DNA of 64,000 nucleotides from Lachnospiraceae bacterium KM106-2 (GTDB lineage Bacteria; Bacillota; Clostridia; Lachnospirales; Lachnospiraceae): NCBI GenBank assembly GCA_009731425.1, contig AP018794.1, positions 2,487,960 to 2,551,959 of the forward strand, read 5' to 3'. Shown piece by piece: positions 25,775 to 34,397 of this stretch (position 1 is its first letter; each line of letters starts with the position of its first letter). The notes under the pieces were generated by a model. It saw only the letters and a program-made list of their open reading frames with translations, ran no database searches and was not told where the DNA came from. The position numbers and the translations under genes were made by a program.

Positions 25775-25800
25775 CGATATCAATGCGGAGGATAACAGAA

Positions 25801-26415
25801 ATGATTAATAGAGAAGATATGTTAGAACTTACTAGAAGAATGACGGTCACTCGTACTTCGATGACACGAATTGCAGGGGGATATATTGATTCAGAAGGAT
25901 TTATTGATGGCACTTTTAATGTAAATTTTCTAAATCTTTCACCTAAAGAAAAACAAACGAATCTTGCCCTAGCGAAGGCAATTCCATTTTCAAATACCAA
26001 TGAAAATTTAAAAGCCCATTCGTTTCCAACAGAAAATAAGAGTATGTGGCAACTTTTACAAGGTATGAAAAGCTGTGGACTAAAAAACGATGCACTCATG
26101 AATACTTTCTATGAGATTGTTGCAGAAAAATATAAATCAAGTCAAGATTATGCGATCTTTATGTTTCATGATCGCTATGATGTTCCCATGAAGGCAAGCG
26201 ACAAAGAACGTCTGGGAGAATCCGAAGAGGTATATGAATACCTGATCTGTGCAATCTGCCCACTTATCGGAGAATATGAACCAGGCAGTCCCGAATGTGG
26301 TTTTATCTATCCCATGTTTCAAGATCGAAGCAGCGATGCGAACCATATTGGAATTTTCAATCAGGATACAGAGTTTCCACATAAGGAATTGGAACAGCTG
26401 CTATTACAAAATTAA
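25801..26415 (+). CDS. DUF4317-like protein, short version
   Basis: A 204-residue protein matching the N-terminal half of DUF4317 proteins: MTVTRTSMTRIAGGYIDSEG, LSPKEKQTNLALAKAI and the late YLICAICPLIGEYEPGSP / GFIYPMFQDRSSD segment. Full DUF4317 proteins known to me are roughly twice as long, and this one ends cleanly at LLLQN with a terminator 25 bases on. It may be a naturally short paralog or a truncation. GGAGG lies nine bases before the ATG. The function of the family is unknown; the protein looks cytoplasmic. Confidence 0.75.
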   Translation: MINREDMLELTRRMTVTRTSMTRIAGGYIDSEGFIDGTFNVNFLNLSPKEKQTNLALAKAIPFSNTNENLKAHSFPTENKSMWQLLQGMKSCGLKNDALMNTFYEIVAEKYKSSQDYAIFMFHDRYDVPMKASDKERLGESEEVYEYLICAICPLIGEYEPGSPECGFIYPMFQDRSSDANHIGIFNQDTEFPHKELEQLLLQN

Positions 26416-26440
26416 ACATTACTTTAGCTCATTATTCGCG

Positions 26441-26482
26441 TAAATAAGAAAAAGTCAGGAATTCCTGACTTTTTCTTATTTA
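26441..26482. terminator. Bidirectional terminator, 42-bp perfect palindrome
   Basis: The stretch from 26441 to 26482 is completely self-complementary (21 + 21 bases around GGAATTCC). T-runs on both strands terminate both converging genes, and it overlaps the stop of the DUF948-like gene. Confidence 0.85.
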
Positions 26483-26808
26483 CCAAGTACGATTTTAATA
26501 ATTTGAAAGATATCTGTGATCACTTCAAAGTTAGATTTCACACTCTCTTTTGTTACAATGAAATCTGCTGTTACATCCGTTACTACTTCTGTCACATCTT
26601 TTAGCTTCTCACTAATCTCATCACAATTACGAACTACCTTTGGCATTCCATTTATGGATTCATGAAGGGCACTTTTATTCTCTGCCACTAACTCATTTAC
26701 ATTTTTAAATAGCTTATTAAAGTTATTTAAAGTCATGATCAGGTATCCTAATGCTACACATCCTAAAACACCGATAATCACATATATAATATTTAGATCA
26801 ATATACAC
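26476..26808 (-). CDS. DUF948-like membrane-anchored protein, 110 aa
   Basis: One N-terminal membrane helix (about 5-26) is followed by a long amphipathic, coiled-coil-like helix (NKLFKNVNELVAENKSALHE onward to the end). This is the layout of small DUF948/YtxG-type general-stress-like proteins. It starts at GTG (26806-26808), one base after the stop codon of the preceding small gene and about six bases after AGAGG, so translation of the two is probably coupled. The role is unknown. Confidence 0.65.
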   Translation of the reverse strand: MYIDLNIIYVIIGVLGCVALGYLIMTLNNFNKLFKNVNELVAENKSALHESINGMPKVVRNCDEISEKLKDVTEVVTDVTADFIVTKESVKSNFEVITDIFQIIKIVLGK

Positions 26809-26809
26809 A

Positions 26810-26968
26810 TTAAGCCTCTACATCATCAGATTCTGTATTTTCTTCCACTTTACCTTTTGTGCTTTGAATGTTATCGCATAATTTTACTTTTGCAATTGCA
26901 ATTTTCTTATTTCTATCTTGTTTTTGTTTCTTCACTTTTTTTGCTTCAATTTTTTCTAATAAATTCAT
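26810..26968 (-). CDS. Small charged protein, 52 aa
   Basis: The frame starts MNLLEKIEAKKVKKQKQDRN and ends ENTESDDVEA. It is strongly basic in the first half and acidic at the end, with one Cys. AAGGG lies six bases before the ATG. The stop codon is one base before the GTG of the DUF948-like gene, an arrangement that supports a real coding unit. No family recognised; it looks soluble. Confidence 0.6.
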   Translation of the reverse strand: MNLLEKIEAKKVKKQKQDRNKKIAIAKVKLCDNIQSTKGKVEENTESDDVEA

Positions 26969-26999
26969 CTTTAGCCCTTATGCTTTCTTTTAATCGTAA

Positions 27000-27311
27000 T
27001 ATTTTTGTCTAAATCCTCAAGTTCTTTTTAGAAGTCTCTTCACATGCGAACAACTTATCAGCACGGATAGTTCACTCTATCAACGACTACTATTTATCGA
27101 AAGCTACCAGATCCTCTATGATCATATTTATGATGGAATTACAACTCTGATCACACCATATGTTGAGCAGCAATTTGAAATTCCACATTTCATTTTAACT
27201 TGCTGCTTTGAAGTAATACGAAATTGTGAAAGGAAAAATCTAAGTATTTCTGATGAAAAACGAAATCATATGATCTTTTCCTTAATCAATACCGGAATTA
27301 GTAATATGTAA
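27000..27311 (+). pseudogene. Regulator-like gene remnant lacking its start
   Basis: An open plus-strand frame of 103 codons runs from a TAA (26997-26999) to a TAA (27309-27311) with no usable start codon near its beginning. It reads like the C-terminal helical domain of a TetR-type regulator: QVLFRSLFTCEQLI, YQRLLFIESYQILYDHIYDG, FILTCCFEVIRNCERKN, MIFSLINTGISN. The DNA-binding part is missing. It lies between converging genes without a ribosome binding site. I call it a decayed remnant; assignment to TetR is tentative. Confidence 0.45.
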
Positions 27312-27325
27312 TTTTTATCTAACGC

Positions 27326-27360
27326 AAATAGAGAGCGCATACATTATGCACTCTCTATTT
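27326..27360 (-). terminator. Terminator of the DUF4846 gene
   Basis: AAATAGAGAG and GCATA pair with TATGC and CTCTCTATTT, with one mismatch. It lies directly after the DUF4846 stop codon. Confidence 0.75.
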
Positions 27361-27362
27361 CT

Positions 27363-28265
27363 TTAATATTGTGGTCTTCTACAAGTATTATCTGAAAAGG
27401 TATATTCTGCGGTCTGAAACGGACTTCCTATTTCATCTTCATAATACCAAGGATCTTCTTTATGCCTTGGGTTTGTTATCACATGAAATTCCTGTGCCGG
27501 CATATATCCTTGCGCTAACAGCACTGCCTTATTCCCCTTCTTATCAGTACATACATCAACTACCATAATGACATGTCCTGGACTTCCCGCCTTAATAAAT
27601 ACATCTCCAATCTGCATCTGCTTTCGGTCGATCACCTTACATTCCTTCTCTAAAGAAATGGTACTGGCATATGCAAATACTACATTAAGATACTTTTCAA
27701 AGCTACTATAAGAAGAATCCTCTCCACTCATTTTTCTCCAAACTGTCTTCCCATTATGAAAGGCTACTCGATATCCGTTTAACCACTTCTGATAAGAACA
27801 TTCAAATCCATCTACAAAATGAAAGTTCATATGATCATATTGCTTCTTTTGATAAAAATACTCTGCGTACATACGAATAATGGAATCCGCACACTGTTGT
27901 AAGTTACGATCACCAACCTTCATTGAAAAGACAGCTGCCGCTGAGGATTGATTGACCTTTTCACTTCCATCATAGAGAAGTACCTTTGCCTTATCTTCCT
28001 TCATTGAGTATCCACGTACAAAAGTGCCAAAGCTTCCCTTATCATAAGAGTCCTTTGTATAACCTTCAGGAGCCGTAAAACGTTCCCCCAACGTCATCCC
28101 TTCTGGTTGGAGCACCTGTTGTTCTTCTTTCTTCTGTGTAATCGGTGGTTTTTGTGTTGCTTGTGATAACTTCTGCTCGTTACCAGCCGACTGACATGCC
28201 ATCATTTGCATAGTACCAACTAATAGAAACAATAAGAAATAAATCTTTTTCCTGTTCTTTATCAT
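27363..28265 (-). CDS. DUF4846 lipoprotein
   Basis: A 300-residue lipoprotein. The signal sequence ends in a lipobox (MMACQSAG, Cys near residue 24), followed by a Gln/Pro/Lys-rich linker. The DUF4846 domain has FVRGYSMKE, WLNGYRVAFHNGKTVWRKMSG, the GDVFIKAGSPGHVIMVVDV segment and AQGYMPAQEFHV. The latter part resembles an NlpC/P60- or CHAP-like cradle with conserved His residues, suggesting a cell-envelope hydrolase. I start at the ATG ending at 28265, just after GGGAGAA. A GTG four codons upstream sits inside that site. Confidence 0.85.
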   Translation of the reverse strand: MIKNRKKIYFLLFLLVGTMQMMACQSAGNEQKLSQATQKPPITQKKEEQQVLQPEGMTLGERFTAPEGYTKDSYDKGSFGTFVRGYSMKEDKAKVLLYDGSEKVNQSSAAAVFSMKVGDRNLQQCADSIIRMYAEYFYQKKQYDHMNFHFVDGFECSYQKWLNGYRVAFHNGKTVWRKMSGEDSSYSSFEKYLNVVFAYASTISLEKECKVIDRKQMQIGDVFIKAGSPGHVIMVVDVCTDKKGNKAVLLAQGYMPAQEFHVITNPRHKEDPWYYEDEIGSPFQTAEYTFSDNTCRRPQY

Positions 28266-28376
28266 ATCTTCTCCCACTTATTTATTTTTGATCACTATTT
28301 GTCCATCCATATCATTTCTCCTATGTGAGTACTATTAATATATTGCGTAAGTAATCTGATCATTATGTTTCTTATT

Positions 28377-29405
28377 TTATCTCTTATTCTGCATAAAGAC
28401 TGTAACTTCCCTTCGATTATGAGTCAAGTTCTTAACTGCAAGAATATTGTAGTCATCCTTTAATACCTTTAATGAATTTTGAATCTTTTCTTCTTCATTG
28501 CGTGTCGGCAGTTTCAACGTAATAATTGAATAACCATGAGCTGCCAGATTATTATGTATTCTGCACATGAACTTAGCTGTTTCAAGTGGGTCAACATTCA
28601 TATCACAAGTAACCAGACTAAATGGTTTATCAAATCTTATATTCTCCACCCGATCCCGATAATGTGTAATATTACTATAAGTATTTAATCTTTCATCTAA
28701 TTTACCTGGATCTACCGCAGAAACTTGATATCCATAATCAGCAAGTACCTTCGTCCATCCTCCCGGTGCCGCTCCGACATCCAGTGCATTTCCTTCCCCT
28801 TCTAATCTAACCTGGAACTTACAAATTGCTTCCTTTAATTTATTCTCTGCTCGACAGATTTGTATTGGTTCACTCGCTAGGACACGGTATTCATTACACT
28901 GAAAATTCAGATTATCTTCTGCTAGCGAATAACCTAAGTAACAAATTTTATCTTTTACAACAACAGATATCACATGAATATCATAATTCATCAGAACCTC
29001 ATTAGAAAAAATTGCTTCACAGCCCTGTTCTTCATAATACTCTCCTAGATAGACTTCGATATCCTTAGCATTATACATTCCTGTGCCTTCTGTCATTCTA
29101 GCCTGTACCGAGAATCTATCTTTCTTATTTAGGTTACAGATCTCTTTTGCTTTATTAAGAATCAATTGAAGATCCTTCTCTTTCTGATATGTAAGCGTTA
29201 CTTCACGCTGAATCGGCATAATATGCCTTATGAAAATAGGTCTGCTCTTTTTTAATCTTTCTATAAATTGCTTGGCATCCAATTTCGTTGTAATAACTGT
29301 TGATGTTAACATTAATTCTTCTGTTACTGCTTGTTCATCTACTTTTCTAATTTCCGCTACTGCATTTTTCCTATATTCGGTATAGTAAGTGATAAGATAC
29401 CGCAT
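28377..29405 (-). CDS. RlmM-like FtsJ-type RNA methyltransferase
   Basis: A 342-residue SAM-dependent methyltransferase. The second half has the FtsJ/RrmJ motif I (NALDVGAAPGGWTKVLADYG) and the catalytic-region segment VTCDMNVDP. A late Lys lies in ITLKLPTRNEE, giving a K-D-K-E-like set for 2'-O-methylation. The N-terminal half resembles the THUMP-containing part of RlmM, which methylates a 23S rRNA cytidine. It starts at the ATG ending at 29405. It lies 85 bases downstream of the APH-like kinase gene on the same strand. The target nucleotide is not provable from sequence. Confidence 0.8.
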   Translation of the reverse strand: MRYLITYYTEYRKNAVAEIRKVDEQAVTEELMLTSTVITTKLDAKQFIERLKKSRPIFIRHIMPIQREVTLTYQKEKDLQLILNKAKEICNLNKKDRFSVQARMTEGTGMYNAKDIEVYLGEYYEEQGCEAIFSNEVLMNYDIHVISVVVKDKICYLGYSLAEDNLNFQCNEYRVLASEPIQICRAENKLKEAICKFQVRLEGEGNALDVGAAPGGWTKVLADYGYQVSAVDPGKLDERLNTYSNITHYRDRVENIRFDKPFSLVTCDMNVDPLETAKFMCRIHNNLAAHGYSIITLKLPTRNEEEKIQNSLKVLKDDYNILAVKNLTHNRREVTVFMQNKR

Positions 29406-29490
29406 ATGATGGTCACCTCTTATGTTTGTTTTTCCACAAAATTATATACCTTTCCTTCCAAGACTGCAATGTCCAACCATTCATACTCGC

Positions 29491-30468
29491 TTATTTCTCC
29501 TTTATATATCTTTGTTTCATAAGCCACTCTCGCTTCTCACTTTTCGCTCTGTCTAATTTATGGATCAGCTCATCCATCCAATCAGGCTTATCCTCTGGGA
29601 CATAGGTCAGCGAATAAGTAAGTTTTGTATATCCGAGCAATACGATGAATTCATAAGCTAATTTTAGTTCCTCCTCATCCGGAATCTTGTTTTCCTCTCG
29701 ATAACCTTTCCGGAATTCTTCTTTCACCCAGCTCTGAATTTCAACCGGCAACACTTCCTCAATATTCATCATAACCTGCTCGTAATCAATTGAGAAAAAA
29801 TGATACATACAATCATCAAAATCAATAATAGAGAATTGGTTTGTTGGCTCATCAAAATAGACATTATCAAGTTCAAAATCATAATGACACATTCCATAAT
29901 TATCGTTTGTCTGAATCAAATGATTGAAGGATTCTTCTAGCCAATCAGCTTCTTTTCGCAGCTCTATCTCCTTCTCATCTAAGATCGAGCGAATCCATGC
30001 TAACTTCTCCTTATAATCTGCACGCCTAAAATCAGTCGATTGTCTACGTTCTATAAAGCCTTTTGACAGCTTATGTATTTTTCCTAATTGTCTTCCCCAT
30101 TCTGCTATAATTTCAGCGTTTAATTCTACATCCTCTAGCGCCTTCCCCGGCACAGCTTCAAATAATACTGCTAAATAGTCTTCTTTTTCAAGTAAATAAG
30201 TACCGGATATCGTCCTTACTGGCTGATTTGCTTTAATCTGATATGTCCTCAAATACCTAATATAGTCAAGTTCCTCCTGAATACTTTCGCTCGTTCTCTC
30301 ATCCTTTGTTGTATAACGCAGAAAGTATAGCTTCCCATCTCCCTTCACCCAATAGACCACATTAGATGAAGCTCTATAAAAACCATATTCTAACTTTGTA
30401 AAATTGTAGCTCTGTAATAATTCTAAGACAAGTTCATCATGTTCTACTAAATTTCTCAATTTCAGCAT
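29491..30468 (-). CDS. APH-family phosphotransferase (aminoglycoside/choline kinase-like)
   Basis: A 325-residue kinase-fold protein. Visible motifs are the N-lobe YWVKGDGKLYFLRYT, the catalytic loop CHYDFELDNVYFDE (HxD followed by N) and the metal-binding SIIDFDDCMYHFF. These are typical of the phosphotransferase family that includes CotS, homoserine kinase and aminoglycoside kinases. The ATG ending at 30468 follows GGAGG. The gene is preceded immediately by an intrinsic terminator, a 23-codon leader frame and a promoter. That layout is used by inducible antibiotic-resistance genes, so it may act on a ribosome-targeting drug; the substrate is unproven. Confidence 0.85.
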   Translation of the reverse strand: MLKLRNLVEHDELVLELLQSYNFTKLEYGFYRASSNVVYWVKGDGKLYFLRYTTKDERTSESIQEELDYIRYLRTYQIKANQPVRTISGTYLLEKEDYLAVLFEAVPGKALEDVELNAEIIAEWGRQLGKIHKLSKGFIERRQSTDFRRADYKEKLAWIRSILDEKEIELRKEADWLEESFNHLIQTNDNYGMCHYDFELDNVYFDEPTNQFSIIDFDDCMYHFFSIDYEQVMMNIEEVLPVEIQSWVKEEFRKGYREENKIPDEEELKLAYEFIVLLGYTKLTYSLTYVPEDKPDWMDELIHKLDRAKSEKREWLMKQRYIKEK

Positions 30469-30482
30469 TTTGTTTCCTCCAC

Positions 30483-30519
30483 AAAAAAAGATACTTCTGC
30501 ATAACAATCAGAAGTATCT
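30483..30519 (-). terminator. Attenuator terminator directly before the kinase RBS
   Basis: AGATACTTCTG pairs perfectly with CAGAAGTATCT (30509-30519 with 30489-30499), followed on the minus strand by seven T residues. The kinase ribosome binding site, GGAGG, begins only a few bases later. With no promoter in between, transcripts must pass this terminator to reach the gene. Confidence 0.8.
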
Positions 30520-30537
30520 CCACCTGTCTTTTCGAAT

Positions 30538-30609
30538 CTATAAATCTATCACGAAGTGAATAACACTGAGTATTTCCGATTGTATACAGCTATCATTAGG
30601 TTTTCTCAT
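30538..30609 (-). CDS. Leader peptide, 23 aa
   Basis: A short frame, beginning MRKPNDSCIQSEIL and ending HFVIDL, starts after AAGGAAGGTG at a good distance. It lies between the promoter (30644-30672) and the attenuator (30483-30519). A segment inside it (CGGAAATA, near 30572-30579) resembles the 3' arm of the terminator and could pair with the 5' arm, so ribosome position may decide between antiterminator and terminator. It is too short for a structural protein. The regulatory role is inference, though the geometry is characteristic. Confidence 0.65.
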   Translation of the reverse strand: MRKPNDSCIQSEILSVIHFVIDL

Positions 30610-30643
30610 AATATTATTCACCTTCCTTTCATTCTCTGTTTCT

Positions 30644-30672
30644 ACTTTACATCTTTTACCATTCCATGTCAA
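30644..30672 (-). promoter_or_regulatory. Promoter for leader peptide and kinase gene
   Basis: On the minus strand, TTGACA (30667-30672) and TAAAGT (30644-30649) are exactly 17 bases apart. The -35 overlaps the stop codon of the upstream MATE gene. Confidence 0.65.
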
Positions 30673-32027
30673 TTACCTTTCTCGCTGATTAGGTGTCTTT
30701 TAAAGAACCAGATCTGAAATGGAACCGATATTAGAAATGTCATCACATCTGCTGTCGACTGCAACATCTCAATACCTGTTATTCCAATCCTATCAGGAAG
30801 TATAAATGCCAATGGAATAAAAAAGATCCCTTGTCTGCACGATGCAAGAAGCGTAGCTGGACCACTATATCCGAGACATTGATAGGTTTGGTTTACATAG
30901 GTTGAGTATGCTAATAATGGCATCGCAATACAGAACCAATTTAAAGCATTGGTACCGATTGCAACTACATCTTCATCTGCCCGAAACCAAGTCATGATCG
31001 GTATTTTATATAGGTACACCAATACAGCAAATATGGAACAGATCAGTGTTCCAGCAATACTAGAGAGTACGAATGCCTTTTTTACTCTCTCTCTTTTTCC
31101 TGCTCCATAACAATATCCTGCGATTGGCTGATAACCTTGTCCTATTCCAAGAACGATATTCCTGATCAGCATATAAATTTTATTCGCAATAGAAATAGCC
31201 GCAACTGCCGTATCTCCATATACAGAGGCCTGTATATTCAGTATCGCAGAAGATAGGCTTCCAAGACCCTGTCGACAGATCGTCGGCGTTCCGTTCTTTA
31301 TAATAGTCAGGTAAATAGAGGCTTCTTTACTGATATTTTTGAAACTAAGTTGTACGATACTTCTTTTTTTAGCAAAGTATCGATACATTACAATCGCACT
31401 GATGATCTGGCTGACCATGGTTGCGATTGCCGCACCACGAATGCCTAGCTGCAGTTTAAAGATCAACAACGGATCTAACAACATATTCAAAAATCCACCG
31501 ATGATCATAGCGATCATTGAAATAAATGACTGTCCCTCGGCTTTTAATATATTATTTAGAACAAAGGCAAGACACATAAATGGTGCTGCGATCAAAATGT
31601 ATCTAGCATAACTCACTGCATAAGGAAGCACAGTTTCACTGGCTCCTATCAATCTCATAAATCGGTTACTATTAATTAATCCTACTATCATCAACAGAGT
31701 TCCAAAGACAATTCCAGAAAACACCGCTGTGCTACCATAAATATTTGCTCTTTTACTATCTTGTGCCCCAAGGCTCCTACTGATCAAAGAACTGGCACCC
31801 ATTCCAATACCAAATCCTACGGCCTGTATAATGGACATCAAAGAGAAAACAACTCCAACAGCAGCTGCAGACTCAGTATTGATCTTTGCAACAAAATAGG
31901 TATCCGCTGTATTATAAATTACGGAAATTAGCTGAATTATTACTGTAGGATAGGATTTTTCAAATAAAAGTCGCCCCATAGGCTTCTCAAGCATCTCGGA
32001 GCGCATCACTTCATCTTTTCTTATCAT
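30669..32027 (-). CDS. MATE-family efflux transporter
   Basis: A 452-residue twelve-helix exporter with the family start KSYPTVIIQLISVIYNTADT and the second-half motif GIGQGYQPIAGYCYGAGKRE. It is the third MATE protein in the window and differs from the other two, so it is not a local duplicate. Its stop codon overlaps the promoter of the leader-peptide/kinase unit. Cargo is unknown. Confidence 0.93.
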   Translation of the reverse strand: MIRKDEVMRSEMLEKPMGRLLFEKSYPTVIIQLISVIYNTADTYFVAKINTESAAAVGVVFSLMSIIQAVGFGIGMGASSLISRSLGAQDSKRANIYGSTAVFSGIVFGTLLMIVGLINSNRFMRLIGASETVLPYAVSYARYILIAAPFMCLAFVLNNILKAEGQSFISMIAMIIGGFLNMLLDPLLIFKLQLGIRGAAIATMVSQIISAIVMYRYFAKKRSIVQLSFKNISKEASIYLTIIKNGTPTICRQGLGSLSSAILNIQASVYGDTAVAAISIANKIYMLIRNIVLGIGQGYQPIAGYCYGAGKRERVKKAFVLSSIAGTLICSIFAVLVYLYKIPIMTWFRADEDVVAIGTNALNWFCIAMPLLAYSTYVNQTYQCLGYSGPATLLASCRQGIFFIPLAFILPDRIGITGIEMLQSTADVMTFLISVPFQIWFFKRHLISEKGN

Positions 32028-32095
32028 TTGTTTTACTGCCTCTTTCCTATCTCATCTCTTTATCCCTACTATTATAGTACACCTAGCCTTCTCTC

Positions 32096-32233
32096 TCAAT
32101 GAAAAGAAAAAGACAATACCCTCGAGAAAGAGTATTGTCTTTTCTTTACAGCACATCCAAATTCTAAAATACGACTACTAATTGCTCTAACTTTTCTTGC
32201 ACATAACTCTCTTGCACAGTGAGAACATGTCAT
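32096..32233 (-). CDS. Possible small Cys-containing protein, 45 aa
   Basis: A short frame begins MTCSHCARELCARKVRAISS after a strong GGGAGGAG, 23 bases behind the ABC-F stop. The N-terminus resembles the cysteine-bearing start of some clostridial Crp/Fnr-type regulators (CxxC...C followed by KV). The frame then runs through the ABC-F terminator hairpin, so its C-terminal half is unlikely to be selected. It may be a remnant of a regulator gene. Weak call. Confidence 0.3.
   Translation of the reverse strand: MTCSHCARELCARKVRAISSRILEFGCAVKKRQYSFSRVLSFSFH
32107..32143 (-). terminator. Terminator of the ABC-F gene
   Basis: AAAAGACAATAC pairs with GTATTGTCTTTT around a 12-base loop, with a long T-rich tract on the minus strand. 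Confidence 0.75.
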
Positions 32234-32256
32234 CTAACTCCTCCCTAATATGAATC

Positions 32257-34200
32257 TTACTCCATATCATGTAATTCATTCTCAGTCTCCAACATTCGTT
32301 CTAACAGAATTTCCTGCTTTCTCTCCTCTTCGGCAATCGCATTCTCTAATTCTGTTAGTTTTTCATAATCTGTAGCCAGTTCTGGATTCATCTGCTCCAT
32401 CTGAAGTTCTGCCTGACGTTCCTCACTCTCAGCTAACATCTTCTCATACTTAGCCAATGTCTGTTTCAATCTGGATAATACTTTTCCAGGATTATAATAG
32501 GTCTTCTTATCAAATACATCAGATAATGTCGGCTCTGCTTTCTGTGACTGCTTAACAGTTACACTGGCGGCTTTCGTATTGATATCTTTACCCTTTTGCT
32601 CCAAATAACTATCATATCCCATTGGATAATATTTTGTTTCATTTTCTTCAAAGCTCAAAATTCCTGTGGCGATCTCTCGAATAAAGTAACGATCATGTGA
32701 GACAAAAAGGACGGTTCCCGTATATGCCTTTAGCATTTTTTCCAATGCATCCTTTCCGACCAGGTCCATATGATTGGTTGGCTCATCTAGAATCAAGAGG
32801 TTCGGCTGCCGTTTAAATAATTTACATAATGCCAATCGTACCTTCTCACCGCCAGAAAGCTGCCCCAATTCTTTAAATACCTCGTCCTGTGAAAATAAGA
32901 AACTTCCCAAGGCATTTCGAACATCAACCTCTTTTAATGTAGGATATTCATCCCAGAAATCATCCAATACGGTCTTCTTTGGATTCTCACTTTCTGCAAC
33001 TGCTGCCTGCTGATCAAAATATTCCCACTCAACCCGGTCACCAAAGGAATAGTTACCACCAAGCTTATCAATCATCCCTACTAATGTTTTTAATAGCGTT
33101 GATTTTCCTTTTCCATTCTCACCAATCACTGCAATTCGATCTCCTCGATTCATTCGGAAAGATACTTTGCTTAAGACAGAATCATATCCGACTTTAAGCC
33201 CCTTGACATTTAAAACCTCTGTATAACTTGTGATCCTTGGTATGAACTGTCCCTGAAATGCTTTCGTATCGAATCTGCGTGGCTTCTCAACCAAAACCAT
33301 ATGCTCGATCACTTTTCGTTTGGAACGCGTTGCTGACACCTTTGTGGGCGTATTTTTCCACTTCTCGATCCAAGCAGTCAATCGTCTGATCTCTGCTTGC
33401 TGCTCCTCATAGTCTTTTTGCTGCTTCTCCATCGCCTCTTCTTTTTGACGAAGAAATGCTGTGTAGTTTCCTTTGTATCTTTTAATCTGATGGTATTCAA
33501 TCTCATAAGTCACATCAATGACATGATCCAAAAACATACGATCATGGGATACGATCACGACTGCCTTGTTGTAATTCTTTAAATATCCCTCTAGCCACTC
33601 AATGGTTGGCATATCTAAGTGATTGGTCGGTTCATCCAATAACATAATATCTGGTCGACTTAACAAAAGTTTAATAAATGCGATCTTCGTCTGCTGCCCT
33701 CCAGATAATGTTCCAATTGGTCTATGTAAATCAGCCAATGCAAATCCAAATCTTTGAAAAACAGTCTCCATATCCTGTCGATTAGAATATCCACGGAGTG
33801 CTTCCATCTTTGCCTGAAGGCCGGCATATTCATTTAAAAGCTGTTTATCTGACTTCTCCTGTAGTAATTTACTTAATTCCTGCATTCTTGTTTCACATGC
33901 AAATACAGGTGCAAATACTTTCAAAATTTCCTGTTCTACTGAAATTTCAGAATCTTCAAAACTTATCTGCTTAAGATAGCCAATTCTCTGTTCCCCAGCC
34001 ATCATAATTCCACATTCTTCATCACTATCAAGATTGCTCATACTGATTTCACCCGCAATCAACTTCATTAAAGTAGTCTTACCACAACCATTACGCCCGA
34101 TCACTGCAATCTTCTCTGAATCATGAATTTCAAAATTTACATCATCTAATATTAAATCAGCTGCATATTTTACAATTGCATGCCTTATCTGATATCTCAT
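32257..34200 (-). CDS. ABC-F family ATPase
   Basis: A 647-residue cytoplasmic protein with two ABC ATPase domains and no membrane segments. Both Walker A motifs (GRNGCGKTTLMK, GENGKGKSTLLK), both signature motifs (LSGGQQTKIAF, LSGGEKVRLAL) and both Walker B/DEPTNHLD-type motifs are intact, as is the linker between them. The C-terminal extension is a coiled coil (about 575-647). ABC-F proteins act on ribosomes, as translation factors or by dislodging antibiotics. The linker is of moderate length, so it cannot be assigned to a resistance class from sequence alone. Confidence 0.93.
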   Translation of the reverse strand: MRYQIRHAIVKYAADLILDDVNFEIHDSEKIAVIGRNGCGKTTLMKLIAGEISMSNLDSDEECGIMMAGEQRIGYLKQISFEDSEISVEQEILKVFAPVFACETRMQELSKLLQEKSDKQLLNEYAGLQAKMEALRGYSNRQDMETVFQRFGFALADLHRPIGTLSGGQQTKIAFIKLLLSRPDIMLLDEPTNHLDMPTIEWLEGYLKNYNKAVVIVSHDRMFLDHVIDVTYEIEYHQIKRYKGNYTAFLRQKEEAMEKQQKDYEEQQAEIRRLTAWIEKWKNTPTKVSATRSKRKVIEHMVLVEKPRRFDTKAFQGQFIPRITSYTEVLNVKGLKVGYDSVLSKVSFRMNRGDRIAVIGENGKGKSTLLKTLVGMIDKLGGNYSFGDRVEWEYFDQQAAVAESENPKKTVLDDFWDEYPTLKEVDVRNALGSFLFSQDEVFKELGQLSGGEKVRLALCKLFKRQPNLLILDEPTNHMDLVGKDALEKMLKAYTGTVLFVSHDRYFIREIATGILSFEENETKYYPMGYDSYLEQKGKDINTKAASVTVKQSQKAEPTLSDVFDKKTYYNPGKVLSRLKQTLAKYEKMLAESEERQAELQMEQMNPELATDYEKLTELENAIAEEERKQEILLERMLETENELHDME

Positions 34201-34319
34201 TTTATTTCACCTCTATTCTACTATACCATAGGGAACCCCCTTATTCCTTCTCATATTTAATTCTAATTATTTTTGAGGGGTACTTTCTCACTCACCCATT
34301 CTACATCAATATACTAAAA

Positions 34320-34349
34320 AAGGTAAGGGAGGCACAACTCCCTTACCTT
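34320..34349 (-). terminator. Terminator of the PduL-type gene
   Basis: AAGGTAAGGGAG pairs perfectly with CTCCCTTACCTT around a six-base loop, followed on the minus strand by TTTTTTAG. Confidence 0.85.
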
Positions 34350-34397
34350 AACTCATTATTGACTATAAGAACGAACTTAATTCAAACTCTGCCTTCT

